From assembly GCA_903925975.1 (NCBI GenBank), contig CAIYHG010000111.1, positions 1 through 59,014 of the forward strand: a stretch of DNA of 59,014 nucleotides. Reading direction: 5' to 3'. The position numbers and the translations under genes were made by a program. Below are positions 46,134 through 55,485 of the stretch, in pieces. The notes below the pieces were generated by a model. That model was not told the origin of the DNA. It saw only the letters and a program-made list of their open reading frames with translations, and did no database searches. This DNA is from an uncultured Acidobacteriia bacterium (lineage in GTDB: Bacteria > Acidobacteriota > Terriglobia > Bryobacterales > Bryobacteraceae). Numbering within the stretch: position 1 is the stretch's first letter; each line of letters begins with the position of its first letter.

Positions 46134-47505
46134 TTCGTTCGAATACGGCGGGATCGGTTTGCGCGAAGAACTCTTCGTGCAGCGCGGCCACGCCGCGGGC
46201 CAAGTCGGACTCGCTCACGATGACGCTCAGGTTCAGTAACGACGCGCCCTGCGAAATCATGCGCACGTTGATGCCTTCGAGCGCATTGAACACGCGGCGC
46301 GCTACGCCCGGCGTGAAGCGGATATTCTCGCCCACCAGACAGACGATGGCCTGGTCGAGTTCGGTGGTCACTTCCGAGAACTTCCGCAGTTCTTCCAGAA
46401 TGGCCTCGGCATTTCGCATGTTGTCGATAGTGAGCGACACACTCACTTCCGAGGTCGCCACCATATCCACCGGCGTTTCGAAGCGGTCGAACACTTCGAA
46501 GATGCGCCGCAGGAATCCGTGGGCCATCAGCATCCGCGTGGAGTGGATATTGACCAGCGCGATCTTACGCTTGCAGGCGATGGACTTCACCGGGTTGCCG
46601 CAGGGGACGCTTTCCGCCACGATGCGCGTGCCCGATACCTCCGGCCGCCGCGAGTTCAGAATCAGCACCGGGATGTTCTTCTCCATGGCCGGAACAACGG
46701 TGGCGGGATGGAGCACCTTCGCGCCGAAATACGCCAACTCCGCGGCTTCGGCGAAAGAGATGGTCTTCACTCGGTGGCCGCCGGGCAGAATCGTGGGGTC
46801 GGCGGTCAACATGCCGTCCACATCCGTCCAGATCTGGATCTCTTCGGCGTCAATCCCCGCGCCCACGATGGACGCGGTGTAATCGGAGCCGCCGCGCCCG
46901 AGCGTTGTCGTGACGCCCGTTTCGGTGGAGGCGATGAACCCGCCCATGACGACCACCGATTCCTTCGAAAGCGGTGGAATGGCGGCCGCCAGCCGCTTGT
47001 ACGTCTCCGGGAAATTCGGGGCCGCCTGCGTGTGGCGGGCGTCCGTCACGATGACATCGCGCGAATCCACGTGCGCCGCTTTCAACCCGAAATGGCGGAA
47101 CGCCAGAGCGCAGATGTAGCTCGAAAGCCTCTCGCCATAGGACGAGATGGCGTCGACGGAACGCGGCGTCAGTTCCCCAAGCACCGCCAGGCCCTTCACC
47201 AATTCCGTAAGCTCCTGGAAGTTCTCGTCGAGAAAGCTGTCCAGGTCCACGCGCTCGCCCAGCGTCACCACCTGGCGGGCTTCCCGCGAATGGAAGTCGC
47301 GAAGGTCGTGGAGTTGGGGAATGTACTCGTCCCGCTTGCCTGCGATGGCGGCCGCTGCTATGGCCAGCAGCTTATTGGTGGTCTTGCCCATGGCAGACAC
47401 CACAACCACGGGGCGGCGCTCTTCGCGCGCCTTCACGATGCCGGCGACCCGTTCGATGGCGGCTGCCGATTCCACCGACGAGCCGCCGAACTTCATTACG
47501 ATCAT
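46114..47505 (-). CDS. lysC: Aspartate kinase
   Basis: Phosphorylates aspartate, the first step of lysine, threonine and methionine synthesis. The 463-residue protein starts MIVMKFGGSS; the ATG at 47505 shares its A with the asd stop (TAATG), which decides the start although the open frame reaches 47619. N-terminal amino-acid kinase domain with GRGGSDYTA and EIQIWTDVDG; two C-terminal ACT domains (about 310-460) imply allosteric feedback by an amino acid. Confidence 0.96.
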   Translation of the reverse strand: MIVMKFGGSSVESAAAIERVAGIVKAREERRPVVVVSAMGKTTNKLLAIAAAAIAGKRDEYIPQLHDLRDFHSREARQVVTLGERVDLDSFLDENFQELTELVKGLAVLGELTPRSVDAISSYGERLSSYICALAFRHFGLKAAHVDSRDVIVTDARHTQAAPNFPETYKRLAAAIPPLSKESVVVMGGFIASTETGVTTTLGRGGSDYTASIVGAGIDAEEIQIWTDVDGMLTADPTILPGGHRVKTISFAEAAELAYFGAKVLHPATVVPAMEKNIPVLILNSRRPEVSGTRIVAESVPCGNPVKSIACKRKIALVNIHSTRMLMAHGFLRRIFEVFDRFETPVDMVATSEVSVSLTIDNMRNAEAILEELRKFSEVTTELDQAIVCLVGENIRFTPGVARRVFNALEGINVRMISQGASLLNLSVIVSESDLARGVAALHEEFFAQTDPAVFERNGVAHA

Positions 47506-48551
47506 TAGTCGAGCATCCCTTCCGACTGCATCAGCTCGGCATTCAGCACTGCCGCCCCCGCCGCGCCGCGAACGGTGTTGTGGCCCATCGAGACGAACTT
47601 GTAATCGAACACGGGGCACTTGCGCATACGACCCACGAATACGGTCATGCCGCGCTCGCGCTCCGCGTCTTTGCGCGGCTGCGGCCGGTTGGCCTCGTGC
47701 ATATAGATCACCGGACGCGCCGGCGCGCTAGGCAGATTCCTGTCCTGCGGCAGGCTCTTGAAAACGTCGATGGCGCGGATCAGGTCGGCTTCCGAAGGCT
47801 TCGACGAAAACTCCACCGAAACCGTCACGGTGTGCCCATCCACCACTGCGACGCGGTTGCAATGTGCGCTCACTTTGGCCGCGAGAGGCTCAATGTGGTC
47901 GCCGCGGAATTCGCCCATGATCTTCTGTGTTTCCTGCTGCATCTTCTCTTCTTCGCCACCGATGTACGGGATCACGTTGCCCATGATATCCATGGACGGC
48001 ACGCCGGGATACCCGGCGCCGGAAATGGCCTGCATCGTGGTGGCGATCACGCGCGTAATACCGAAGGGCTTCAGCGCCGCCAGTCCCATGGTCAGCATCA
48101 CCGTGGAGCAGTTCGGGTTGGTGACGATCTGCCCCTTCCAGCCGCGCGCGTGCTGGTGCGCGACCAGTTTCAAGTGATCCGGGTTGATTTCCGGCACCAG
48201 CAGCGGCACGTCGCGCTCCATGCGGTGGTTCTTGGAGTTCGACACCACCACGTGGCCGGCTTCGGCAAATGCCCGCTCGATCTCGGTGGCTACGCCCGCG
48301 TCCATCGCGGAGAAGAGCAGGCGCGGCGCGTTGCCGGGCTTGCAGTCTTCCACCACGAGATTCGCGACCGAATCGGGCGTTCCACCTGCGAGGTGCCACG
48401 TCATCGCGTCCTTATACCGCTTACCCGCGGAGCGGTCGCTCGCGCCGAGCCACGTGAGGTCAAACCAGGGGTGGCCCTGCAGAAACTTGATGAAATGCTG
48501 GCCCACCATGCCGGTGGCGCCAAGGATGCCTACTTCGATTCGCTTTTGCAT
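47505..48551 (-). CDS. asd: Aspartate-semialdehyde dehydrogenase (archaeal/fungal-type)
   Basis: NADPH enzyme of 348 residues that reduces aspartyl phosphate to the semialdehyde. Contains GILGATGMVGQHF at the N-terminus, the catalytic Cys in NPNCSTVML and the AISGAGYPGVPSMDIMGN segment. The sequence is of the type common in archaea and fungi rather than the enterobacterial type. It overlaps dapE by 22 bases and lysC by one base. Confidence 0.95.
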   Translation of the reverse strand: MQKRIEVGILGATGMVGQHFIKFLQGHPWFDLTWLGASDRSAGKRYKDAMTWHLAGGTPDSVANLVVEDCKPGNAPRLLFSAMDAGVATEIERAFAEAGHVVVSNSKNHRMERDVPLLVPEINPDHLKLVAHQHARGWKGQIVTNPNCSTVMLTMGLAALKPFGITRVIATTMQAISGAGYPGVPSMDIMGNVIPYIGGEEEKMQQETQKIMGEFRGDHIEPLAAKVSAHCNRVAVVDGHTVTVSVEFSSKPSEADLIRAIDVFKSLPQDRNLPSAPARPVIYMHEANRPQPRKDAERERGMTVFVGRMRKCPVFDYKFVSMGHNTVRGAAGAAVLNAELMQSEGMLD

Positions 48552-49567
48552 AGTTCCCGTACGATTCCTTGATAGATTTGTACTGCGTCGAGCAACTGCT
48601 GTTTGGGCACGCGCTCATCGGGCGTGTGCGCCACCAGGATCGATCCCGGCCCGAACAGAAGCGGCTCGCCCCACTGGCCGCCGAAGGCAGGGATATCGGT
48701 GGTGTAAGCCGCAACCATCGTGTCAAAGCCATTGAGCGCCCCTAGCCGGACGGCGGGAATTTCCAGAATTTCGCGGAGTTGAGCCAGCGGCTTCCCGCCC
48801 GGCTCTCCCGCAACCGCGCGCGCCAGCGCGGCCTTGGTTTCCGCCGAATCGCCCACCAGTCGGATCAGGATTTCCGCGCGCGCTTCATCCGCCACAACGT
48901 TGGGCGCGCGGCCGCCGGAAATCGTTCCGATATTCAACGTGCTCGGCCCGAGCGTCGGGTCGGAGGGCAGAGGGATACGCAGAACGTTCGCGAGCGCTTC
49001 GATCAGCTTGTGCACGGCGGATTCGCCCAATTCCGGGTAGGCCGAGTGCGCCATCTTGCCCGACGCCACCACCTCGTACCGGAGAGCGCCCTTCGAGCCA
49101 AGCGCCAGCCGGTTCTCGGTAGGCTCGCCGTTCACGATGTGGCGGGAACCGCGAGGCATCCGCGCGGCGTGGTACGCCCCGGCGCTGTTGCGCTCCTCCC
49201 CCACCACGAACAGCAACCCAAAACCTCGCTCGCCCGCGGCGAGCATGGCTTCCACGGCCTTGATCATGGATGCGGCGATGCCCTTGGCGTCGCAGGAGCC
49301 GCGCCCCCAGATGTAGTCGTCGTCCTCGCGAGAGGGAAAGAATGGCGGGACCGTATCGATGTGCGTTGAAAGTGTCGCGATCTGGGGTTCGCCCCAGTTT
49401 GCGTAGACGTTGAACCGGCGCGGTTCGACCTCGATGCGCTCGACGGTTCCGCCGAAAGCCGCAGCCAGAGGCGCAAGGTAGTCGCAAAGAAATCCGCCGA
49501 CCCGTTCTTCGTTTCCGGTGACGGATTCAATATCGACCAGCGCGCGCGTTAGTTCGAAGACGTCCAT
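48530..49567 (-). CDS. dapE: M20 peptidase, probable succinyl-diaminopimelate desuccinylase
   Basis: Zinc hydrolase of 345 residues with the M20 motifs STHIDTVPPF, GRGSCDAKGIAASM and EERNSAG, and a dimerisation domain in the middle. The ATG at 49567 (MDVFELTRALVDIESVTGNE) is chosen; the frame continues to a TTG at 49633 inside the riboswitch. The lysine operon and riboswitch upstream strongly suggest desuccinylase, but acetylornithine deacetylase (ArgE) has a near-identical motif set. Confidence 0.85.
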   Translation of the reverse strand: MDVFELTRALVDIESVTGNEERVGGFLCDYLAPLAAAFGGTVERIEVEPRRFNVYANWGEPQIATLSTHIDTVPPFFPSREDDDYIWGRGSCDAKGIAASMIKAVEAMLAAGERGFGLLFVVGEERNSAGAYHAARMPRGSRHIVNGEPTENRLALGSKGALRYEVVASGKMAHSAYPELGESAVHKLIEALANVLRIPLPSDPTLGPSTLNIGTISGGRAPNVVADEARAEILIRLVGDSAETKAALARAVAGEPGGKPLAQLREILEIPAVRLGALNGFDTMVAAYTTDIPAFGGQWGEPLLFGPGSILVAHTPDERVPKQQLLDAVQIYQGIVRELCKSESK

Positions 49568-49627
49568 AGGGCCAATCCGGGGGAAGGAGCGAAAAGGAAG
49601 GAGAAGTGCGGCCCAAAAGCCCGCGAC

Positions 49628-49823
49628 TTTCAATCCGATAGCGCTCCACCCGCCTGAGAAACGGGTGACAGTGAGCAGGTGTTAACCCGACTCCCCAACC
49701 GAAGCGAATTGAGCTTTCGACTCCGATTTCGGCGGAAAACAGCGGCCCCTTTCAGCGAGTTTCCGAGCGCAATCGGAAAAACAAACCCGCCTACTAATGG
49801 CCTCCGCGCCTCTACCGTGAAAA
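49628..49823 (-). promoter_or_regulatory. Lysine riboswitch (L-box) upstream of the dap operon
   Basis: On the minus strand the leader has conserved L-box elements in order: GTAGAGGCGCGGAGG and TTAGTAGGCGG (core and P2 region), CTGAAAGGGGCCGC, CCGCCGAAATCGG, CGGTTGGGG, ACTGTCACCCG, and the 3' GGGTGGAGCGCTATCGG. P1 pairs TTTCACGGTAG with CTATCG...TGAAA. The operon genes are all lysine synthesis genes, which fits. A terminator-like GCGGGC/GGCCGC stem lies between the aptamer and dapE. Confidence 0.93.
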
Positions 49824-49827
49824 ACTC

Positions 49828-49857
49828 AGGATACCGGACAGCTAAACCGCAAGTCAA
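49828..49857 (-). promoter_or_regulatory. Promoter of the lysine riboswitch operon
   Basis: TTGACT (49857-49852) and TATCCT (49833-49828) separated by 18 bases, immediately upstream of the aptamer so that transcription starts at or just before P1. Confidence 0.7.
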
Positions 49858-49918
49858 ATGCCGGGCGTCCGCCCGCTCAAGCAGGCCAATGGCTAGGTGA
49901 GGCTAGTCGGGAAGAGCG

Positions 49919-50929
49919 TCAGTGCTTCTTTTCTCGCTGTGCACGCGTCTGCTTAACGGAATCTTCTAGCGTCTTTATGGGGTCGCCTTTTTCGATCTGC
50001 TTTTGAGCTTCCCAGTACTTCTCAAACTCCCGCGCCGCGATCTCATCGCCGAGCTGGGACGAGATTCGACCGGCGTTGTTCAGGATGTCGCGCTCATTTA
50101 GCCGCAGGAAATCATCCAGCTTCTTGATCCAGTCCTGCATATACATCGGCTTGCGCTGGCGCGCCTGAAACTCGGCAAAAGATAGGTATTGATCGACGAT
50201 GAGGTTTAGCATCCCCAACTCTTCCGCCGTAAGGTAATTCTTGGCTACGGTAACGTCACCCTTTCTGGGTCGGTCGCCCTTCCAGTGCGTGAGGCCCATA
50301 TGGGGCTTTCGCGCATCGGCACGCTCGGCGATCAACTCCGCGGCGGTGTGTCCATGAATCGCCCAGTGGAACTTATTCTGGACGGTTGCAAAGAACTGAT
50401 GCGTCACCAATGCTTCTGAATCGTAGTCGTAGCTGGTGCTGTAGATATCAGTGATCTTGCGGTAGAAGTTCTTTTCAGACGTCCGAATCTCCCGGACGCG
50501 TTCAATGAGTTCGTCGAAATAGTCGTTCCTTCTCCCACCCTCTTTCAGCCGTTCGTCGTCTAAGGTAAAGCCCTTGACGATAAACTCCCGAAGCCGTTGC
50601 GTGGCCCATATCCGAAATTGCGTGCCACGATGCGAGCGTACCCGATATCCGATGGAGATGATTACATCTAGATTGAAGAACTTCGTCCGATATCGCTTGC
50701 CGTCCTGGGCAGTTGTCAAGTATTCCTTGACAACTGAATTCTCGTGCAACTCCTTCTCTTCAAAGATGTTCCTGAGGTGTAAACTGATGTTCTGCTTGGT
50801 TGTCTGAAACAGCTCGGCCATCTGCGCCTGAGAAAGCCATACCGTGTCGTCGGAAAGCGTCACGTCGATGCGCGTCTTGCCGTCCGGACTCTGATAGATA
50901 AGAACCTCTGAACGGGCATTCTCAGGCAT
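49919..50929 (-). CDS. rhuM: RhuM-family protein
   Basis: Protein of 336 residues of the virulence RhuM family: the N-terminal KTRIDVTLSDDTVWLSQAQMAELFQTTKQNISLHLRNIFEE is a helix-turn-helix-like domain, followed by RYRTKFFNLDVIISIGYRVRSHRGTQFRIWATQRLREFIVKGF (KilA-like module) and a helical C-terminus. Such genes are often found in restriction islands and mobile regions and may be toxin- or defence-related; function unknown. Base composition is visibly less GC-rich than neighbours, which hints at recent transfer. No restriction genes are next to it. Confidence 0.88.
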   Translation of the reverse strand: MPENARSEVLIYQSPDGKTRIDVTLSDDTVWLSQAQMAELFQTTKQNISLHLRNIFEEKELHENSVVKEYLTTAQDGKRYRTKFFNLDVIISIGYRVRSHRGTQFRIWATQRLREFIVKGFTLDDERLKEGGRRNDYFDELIERVREIRTSEKNFYRKITDIYSTSYDYDSEALVTHQFFATVQNKFHWAIHGHTAAELIAERADARKPHMGLTHWKGDRPRKGDVTVAKNYLTAEELGMLNLIVDQYLSFAEFQARQRKPMYMQDWIKKLDDFLRLNERDILNNAGRISSQLGDEIAAREFEKYWEAQKQIEKGDPIKTLEDSVKQTRAQREKKH

Positions 50930-51030
50930 ATTGAAAACGTAGCAAATATCGGCCTATCGCATCGGCCCGCGCCAGGCGTTCCACCATGCCAGTTCCGGGT
51001 GGTGGGTCGGTCAAGAACCATCCGCCCGCG

Positions 51031-51714
51031 CTACTCCATCACTAGCCGGTAACCCACGCCCGGTTCGGTGTGCAGGTGCTTGGGGCGCGCCGGGTCCGCC
51101 TCAAGTTTCCGCCGCAACTGCGCGATGTAGACGCGAAGATATTGCGCCTCGTCCAGGTGATTGGGCCCCCACACTTCGTTCAAGAGCTGCCGCTGCGTGA
51201 GCACTTTGCCCGGGTGCTTCATCAGCGCCAGCAGCAGTTTGTACTCATTGGGCGTGAGGTGGACTTCTTCTCCGCTCACCTTCACCACCCGTCTTTCGAG
51301 GTCGGTTTCCACTTCGCCGAAGCGGACGATGGAGCCTTCCGGCGCGGTGGCTGAAGAGCGGCGCAGCGCGGCGCGAACCCGCGCGAGCAACTCACCTACG
51401 CCGAAGGGCTTCGCCACGTAATCGTCAGCGCCTAAATCGAGCGCGGCGATCTTGTCTTTTTCCTGCCCGCGCGCAGAGAGCACCACGATCGGCAACTGGC
51501 TGGTTTCACGAACTTGCCGGATGACTTCCAGGCCATCGCGGTCCGGCAGGCCCAAATCCAGAAGCATCAGGTCCGGCCGCCTGGCGTTAGCCTGGGCAAT
51601 GCCGTCTTCCGCGCTTTCGCATTCGTGGAACTGGTAGCCTTCCGCGGCCAGCGCGGGACGCAGAAAGCGCCGGATCTGCGGATCGTCTTCCACCACGAGT
51701 ATCAGCGGCTTCAT
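51031..51714 (-). CDS. kdpE: KdpE-type OmpR-family response regulator
   Basis: Response regulator of 227 residues: a receiver domain with Asp53 (LLDLGLPDRDG) and Lys near 103, and a C-terminal winged-helix domain (from about 130; LTPNEYKLLLALMKHPGKVLTQRQLLNEVWGPNH). The ATG at 51714 forms an ATGA overlap with the kinase gene. KdpE-like rather than general OmpR because of the paired kinase. No kdpFABC genes are in the window, so target genes are unknown; the neighbouring KimA-like permease gene is a candidate. Confidence 0.92.
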   Translation of the reverse strand: MKPLILVVEDDPQIRRFLRPALAAEGYQFHECESAEDGIAQANARRPDLMLLDLGLPDRDGLEVIRQVRETSQLPIVVLSARGQEKDKIAALDLGADDYVAKPFGVGELLARVRAALRRSSATAPEGSIVRFGEVETDLERRVVKVSGEEVHLTPNEYKLLLALMKHPGKVLTQRQLLNEVWGPNHLDEAQYLRVYIAQLRRKLEADPARPKHLHTEPGVGYRLVME

Positions 51715-53243
51715 TGCGCTTTCTCCAAGGGCAGCACCACGCGGAATACGGCGCCGCCGCCCTGCCGGTTGAACGCCTTGATCGAACCGCGGTGCGCTTC
51801 GGCGATCGCGCGGCAGATGGCCAGCCCCAAGCCGGCCCCTCGCGAACCCGCCGATCTCCCTCGATAGAATTTCTCGAAGATTCGGTCCTGCTCGCCATCG
51901 GGTATGCCGGGCCCGCGATCGCGCACTTCCAGCATGACGCAACCCTCGTGCGCTTCGGCGGCCACCTCGATCTCAGCGCCGCTCGGCGTGTATTTGGCCG
52001 CGTTCTCAATCAGGTTCCCCACCAACTGCCCAAGCAGAACGTCGTCGGCGAAAACCAGGGGGAGTTCCTCGGGTATCGCGGTGATCACCTTTCGCCCGGC
52101 CAACTGCGCATCCATGCGCTGGAGCGCGGCCCCCACGATCTCCTCAAGAGGATATAGCTCGCGCCGCAATTCGACCCCCGATTCGAGGCGCGTCATGTCG
52201 AGAAGGTTGCCGACGATGCGGCCGAGGCGTTCGGCCTCTTCGGCGATGCTTTCGAGCAGGTCCTGCCGCGTGCGCAGGTCCAGGCGGTCGCCCTGCTGGC
52301 GCAGCGTCGAGGCGGCGCCGGTGATGGATGCCAGGGGCGTTCGCAGGTCGTGCGAGACGGCGCTCAAGAGCGAACTGCGCATCTGTTCCGTCTGCATCCG
52401 AATGCGCGCGCTCTCTGCCGCATTCTGGCTCTGCGTGCGCTCGATGGCGAGCGCAATCTGAGTGGCGAAAAGCTCAAGCATGGCGACCTGCGCATCCGCC
52501 AGAACATCGCCCTCCTCCGGTAGCGCCGCCATTACGCCGGCCATTTCGCGGGCGCCCTTCATCGGAATGTAGACGGCGGCCGAATCGGCGAACTGCGGCG
52601 TTCCGCGCCCGGCGTTCCGCGCGCGATCGAGGACCCACTGCGCCGCCTTCTCTTCGGCTTTGGGAACCGGCAGCCACTCAGAGGAGCGGCGTCCAAAATC
52701 GATCGCGCCTTCCTCGGGAACGAAGATCACCACACGGGCGCGCGCCGCCTTGCCTGCGAGATCGGCCGCCGTTCGAATCACGTCAAACGTGCGCGTCTGG
52801 CCCGCCAGAAGGCGCGCCAGTTGGTACAACGCGGCCGTTTGCGCTTCGCGCGCAGCCGCTTCGTCAGCTTGCGCCCGGATGCGCGCCGTCTGCGCGCTGA
52901 TCACCAGGCTCACGGCGAGCATGCCCGCAAACGTGATCAAGTCGCCGTATTGGGAAATCCGGAGCGTGAGATAGGGCGGCACGCAGAAGAAGTCAAAGGC
53001 CGCCACGCTCACGAACGAAGTCACAACGGATACGGGCCGCTCGCAGCGGACGGCGACCGCCAACACGGCTAACAAATATACGGCAACAAGATCGGGCGGA
53101 GTCGCATGCGGGCGCAGGAGCAGGGCCGCGGCCGTCGCCGCCGCCAGGGCCGCCGCGGCAAAACCGGCTTGCCGCGCCCGCCCCGGAGTGGGGACGGCGC
53201 TCAACTCCCGCGCACCCGTGGAGATTTCAGACTCGCCGCTCAC
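51711..53243 (-). CDS. kdpD: Short KdpD-type sensor histidine kinase
   Basis: Kinase of 510 residues with the DUF4118 four-helix membrane module of KdpD (about 20-110; FDFFCVPPYLTLRISQYGD), a GAF domain, HisKA with SHDLRTPLASITGAAS (His about 297) and an ATPase domain (NLIENAAKYTP, GLGLAICRAI). The usual N-terminal KdpD and Usp domains (some 380 residues) are missing. Adjacent upstream genes encode a KimA-like permease and a separate Usp-like protein. Confidence 0.9.
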   Translation of the reverse strand: MSGESEISTGARELSAVPTPGRARQAGFAAAALAAATAAALLLRPHATPPDLVAVYLLAVLAVAVRCERPVSVVTSFVSVAAFDFFCVPPYLTLRISQYGDLITFAGMLAVSLVISAQTARIRAQADEAAAREAQTAALYQLARLLAGQTRTFDVIRTAADLAGKAARARVVIFVPEEGAIDFGRRSSEWLPVPKAEEKAAQWVLDRARNAGRGTPQFADSAAVYIPMKGAREMAGVMAALPEEGDVLADAQVAMLELFATQIALAIERTQSQNAAESARIRMQTEQMRSSLLSAVSHDLRTPLASITGAASTLRQQGDRLDLRTRQDLLESIAEEAERLGRIVGNLLDMTRLESGVELRRELYPLEEIVGAALQRMDAQLAGRKVITAIPEELPLVFADDVLLGQLVGNLIENAAKYTPSGAEIEVAAEAHEGCVMLEVRDRGPGIPDGEQDRIFEKFYRGRSAGSRGAGLGLAICRAIAEAHRGSIKAFNRQGGGAVFRVVLPLEKAQ

Positions 53244-53250
53244 GTACCTA

Positions 53251-55485
53251 TTATGGACCTGCGCTCTCGTGCGGCTTGTGCGCCGCTTCCTCGATCATTC
53301 CGAGGACTTCGCCATTCCGCTCGCTCTCCAAATCTTGCGCGAGGCGCTCCAGCGCGACGCCGATTACGTCGCGGTGGTGCAGCCGGGACCCTGCCGCAGT
53401 GGACTCCGTGAGGCGCAGCCAGAGGTCGTGCAACCGTTCCATGTCCTCAGGCCAGAGCCGGGGCGGATGGGGCCCCAGGTTCACGTAGGTTGATGGTCTA
53501 CCGGGCGACATGACTTCGAGCGAAAACGGATGCCGTGGAGGCGGCAGTTTCTCCCAAGCCAGGCCGATGCGCCGCGCCAGTTCATCCGACTCCATTCGCG
53601 CCGAGACTCCCGTCACGAGCCGGGCAGCCTTCAAACGGTCCGCCGTCTGCACCATCGCATCGAAAGGATCGACCGCGGGCACAACCAGCAGTTCCACAGG
53701 CTTCCCCTGCTTCTCTGCCACGGTCACAACACCCGAAAATAACTCCTGTTCGTAGTCCGCGAAAAGCTGGCCCTGGCTCAGACCGAACTCGCCGGCGCCC
53801 GCGGAAACCGGGCGCACCGTCATCACCACAACATCCTGGCGGCGCAGATTGATCTTTTCGAGCGTTCGCTGCAGATGGTGCATCCGGCTGTAATCGCGCA
53901 CTGCCACCAGAACGCAGCCCGGCCGGGCCTTGATGGTATCCGAGGTGACCTGAGCCTCGTAGTCCAGGTTGAACTTCTCCAGGTCGCTCCTGCCCTCTTT
54001 GGTCTTGCCGGCGGTGATGTGTTCCGAGATCAGGAACAATATATACAGCACGGCTGTGAACGTGACGCCGTAAACGGTGGCGATCCGCTTCGAGAACAGG
54101 TTGGTAATCGCCACCAGGAAGAGAAGCAGCGTGGCGGACCCGAGCCCCACGGGAATTTCGACGCCCCGAATCCTGAGGTTGAACGGGAACTTATATTCCT
54201 GGTCGTGGCGCTGGTAGCGCAGCACGAGCACGCCCAGCGCCTTGAGCGCGAAGCTCCAGACCACGCCGAACGCGTATGCTTCGCCGAGCAAGTAGACGTC
54301 GCCGCGGCTGGCGAGAATCGTGGCGATCTGCAGGAGCGCCATCACGTTCAGAATGCGGTACGTGGTGCCGAACTTCTTTTGCGGCTTGCGGAACCAATCG
54401 AGCAGCACGCCATCCTCGGCCACGCGGTTCAGCACGCCGTTCACCCCAATCAGCGAGGTATTTACGGCGCCCGCCAGAATCATCACGCCCACAACGACAA
54501 CGAATATGTGGAAAGCCAGCTTCAACGATTCCGGCCCGGCCAGGTTCATCACCAGGCCGCCGATCATGTTGTCGAAGTACTGGCTGCGCGTGGCATCAGG
54601 GATGATCATCACCGCGAAAATCGAGATCACGCCGGTGCAGATCACCGAGTAGGTGCACACGATGTTCGCGGTGAGTTTCAAATTCTTCAGTTTGGGGTAG
54701 GCCAGTTCCCGGTAGACCTGTGCCAGCGTCTCAAACCCGCTCATCGCCAGCAGCGAGTGCCCCAGGGCGACCAGCATGACGACGAAAGACATCTTCGCCC
54801 AGAACGTGCCCGCGAGCCAGCCCAGCGAGTCGTTGGTGAGGTGCAGGTTGTGCGGCGTGGGCAGCGGCGGAAGCGGCGCGCCGCCGCGCAGCAGGATGGT
54901 CAAGGGGCACCAGATCAGCAGCGCGACCACCATCACGGTGGTGACCTGCATGATCCGCAGCGCTTTGCCGCTCGATTCGGGCACGCCCTTTACGTTGCTC
55001 CACCAGAAGTACGCGGTGGCGGTGACGGCGAATCCCACGGAGAAGAGATTCGGATCGAGACGCCAGCTCTCATGCATCGACACGCTCAGCTCGTTGAGCA
55101 GCCGGCTGAGATACTGACCGGCGGTAACGGCGCTGATCGGGCCGGTGAGGACGTAATCGACCACCAGCGAAGATACGGAGAGCTTCGCCATGGTGGGCCC
55201 GATGCTATCGCGCACCACAACGTATACGCCGCCGCGCACGAACATGCTGGAGCTTTCCACGTAAACCGAGCGCACGGCGAAGCTGAAGAGCATGACGCCC
55301 AGCACCATCCAGGGCGCCGGTTTGCCGATGGCGTGCTCGGTGATCCCGCCGATGTAATACATCGTCGAGGCGAGATCGTTGAGCACGATGGCGGAGGCCC
55401 GCCAGAACGAGATGAAGCTCAGAGCGACCGTGGTCGCCACCACGATGCGCGTCGTGTTGGAACCGCGTGCGGGCACAGCGGTCAT
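53251..55485 (-). CDS. APC-superfamily permease, KimA-like (potassium uptake)
   Basis: Integral membrane protein of 744 residues, about 12 helices in the first 480 residues and a long soluble C-terminus (about 500-744). The GGVYVVV...SLVVDYVLTGPISAVTAG segment and the C-terminal LVAVRDYSRMHHLQRTLEKIN resemble KimA/YdaO-type potassium transporters, so K+ is likelier than an amino acid as substrate; neighbouring kdpDE genes support this. The ATG at 55485 is set by an ATGA overlap with the Usp-like gene; eleven further residues are open upstream. Confidence 0.85.
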   Translation of the reverse strand: MTAVPARGSNTTRIVVATTVALSFISFWRASAIVLNDLASTMYYIGGITEHAIGKPAPWMVLGVMLFSFAVRSVYVESSSMFVRGGVYVVVRDSIGPTMAKLSVSSLVVDYVLTGPISAVTAGQYLSRLLNELSVSMHESWRLDPNLFSVGFAVTATAYFWWSNVKGVPESSGKALRIMQVTTVMVVALLIWCPLTILLRGGAPLPPLPTPHNLHLTNDSLGWLAGTFWAKMSFVVMLVALGHSLLAMSGFETLAQVYRELAYPKLKNLKLTANIVCTYSVICTGVISIFAVMIIPDATRSQYFDNMIGGLVMNLAGPESLKLAFHIFVVVVGVMILAGAVNTSLIGVNGVLNRVAEDGVLLDWFRKPQKKFGTTYRILNVMALLQIATILASRGDVYLLGEAYAFGVVWSFALKALGVLVLRYQRHDQEYKFPFNLRIRGVEIPVGLGSATLLLFLVAITNLFSKRIATVYGVTFTAVLYILFLISEHITAGKTKEGRSDLEKFNLDYEAQVTSDTIKARPGCVLVAVRDYSRMHHLQRTLEKINLRRQDVVVMTVRPVSAGAGEFGLSQGQLFADYEQELFSGVVTVAEKQGKPVELLVVPAVDPFDAMVQTADRLKAARLVTGVSARMESDELARRIGLAWEKLPPPRHPFSLEVMSPGRPSTYVNLGPHPPRLWPEDMERLHDLWLRLTESTAAGSRLHHRDVIGVALERLAQDLESERNGEVLGMIEEAAHKPHESAGP

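Noticed and set aside
49568..49918. T-box or cobalamin riboswitch as alternative for the leader
   Set aside because: The L-box core (GAGGCGCGGAGG, CTGAAAGGGG, CGCCGAA, ACTGTCACC) fits lysine; the T-box AGGGTGG and cobalamin GCCACTG signatures are absent.
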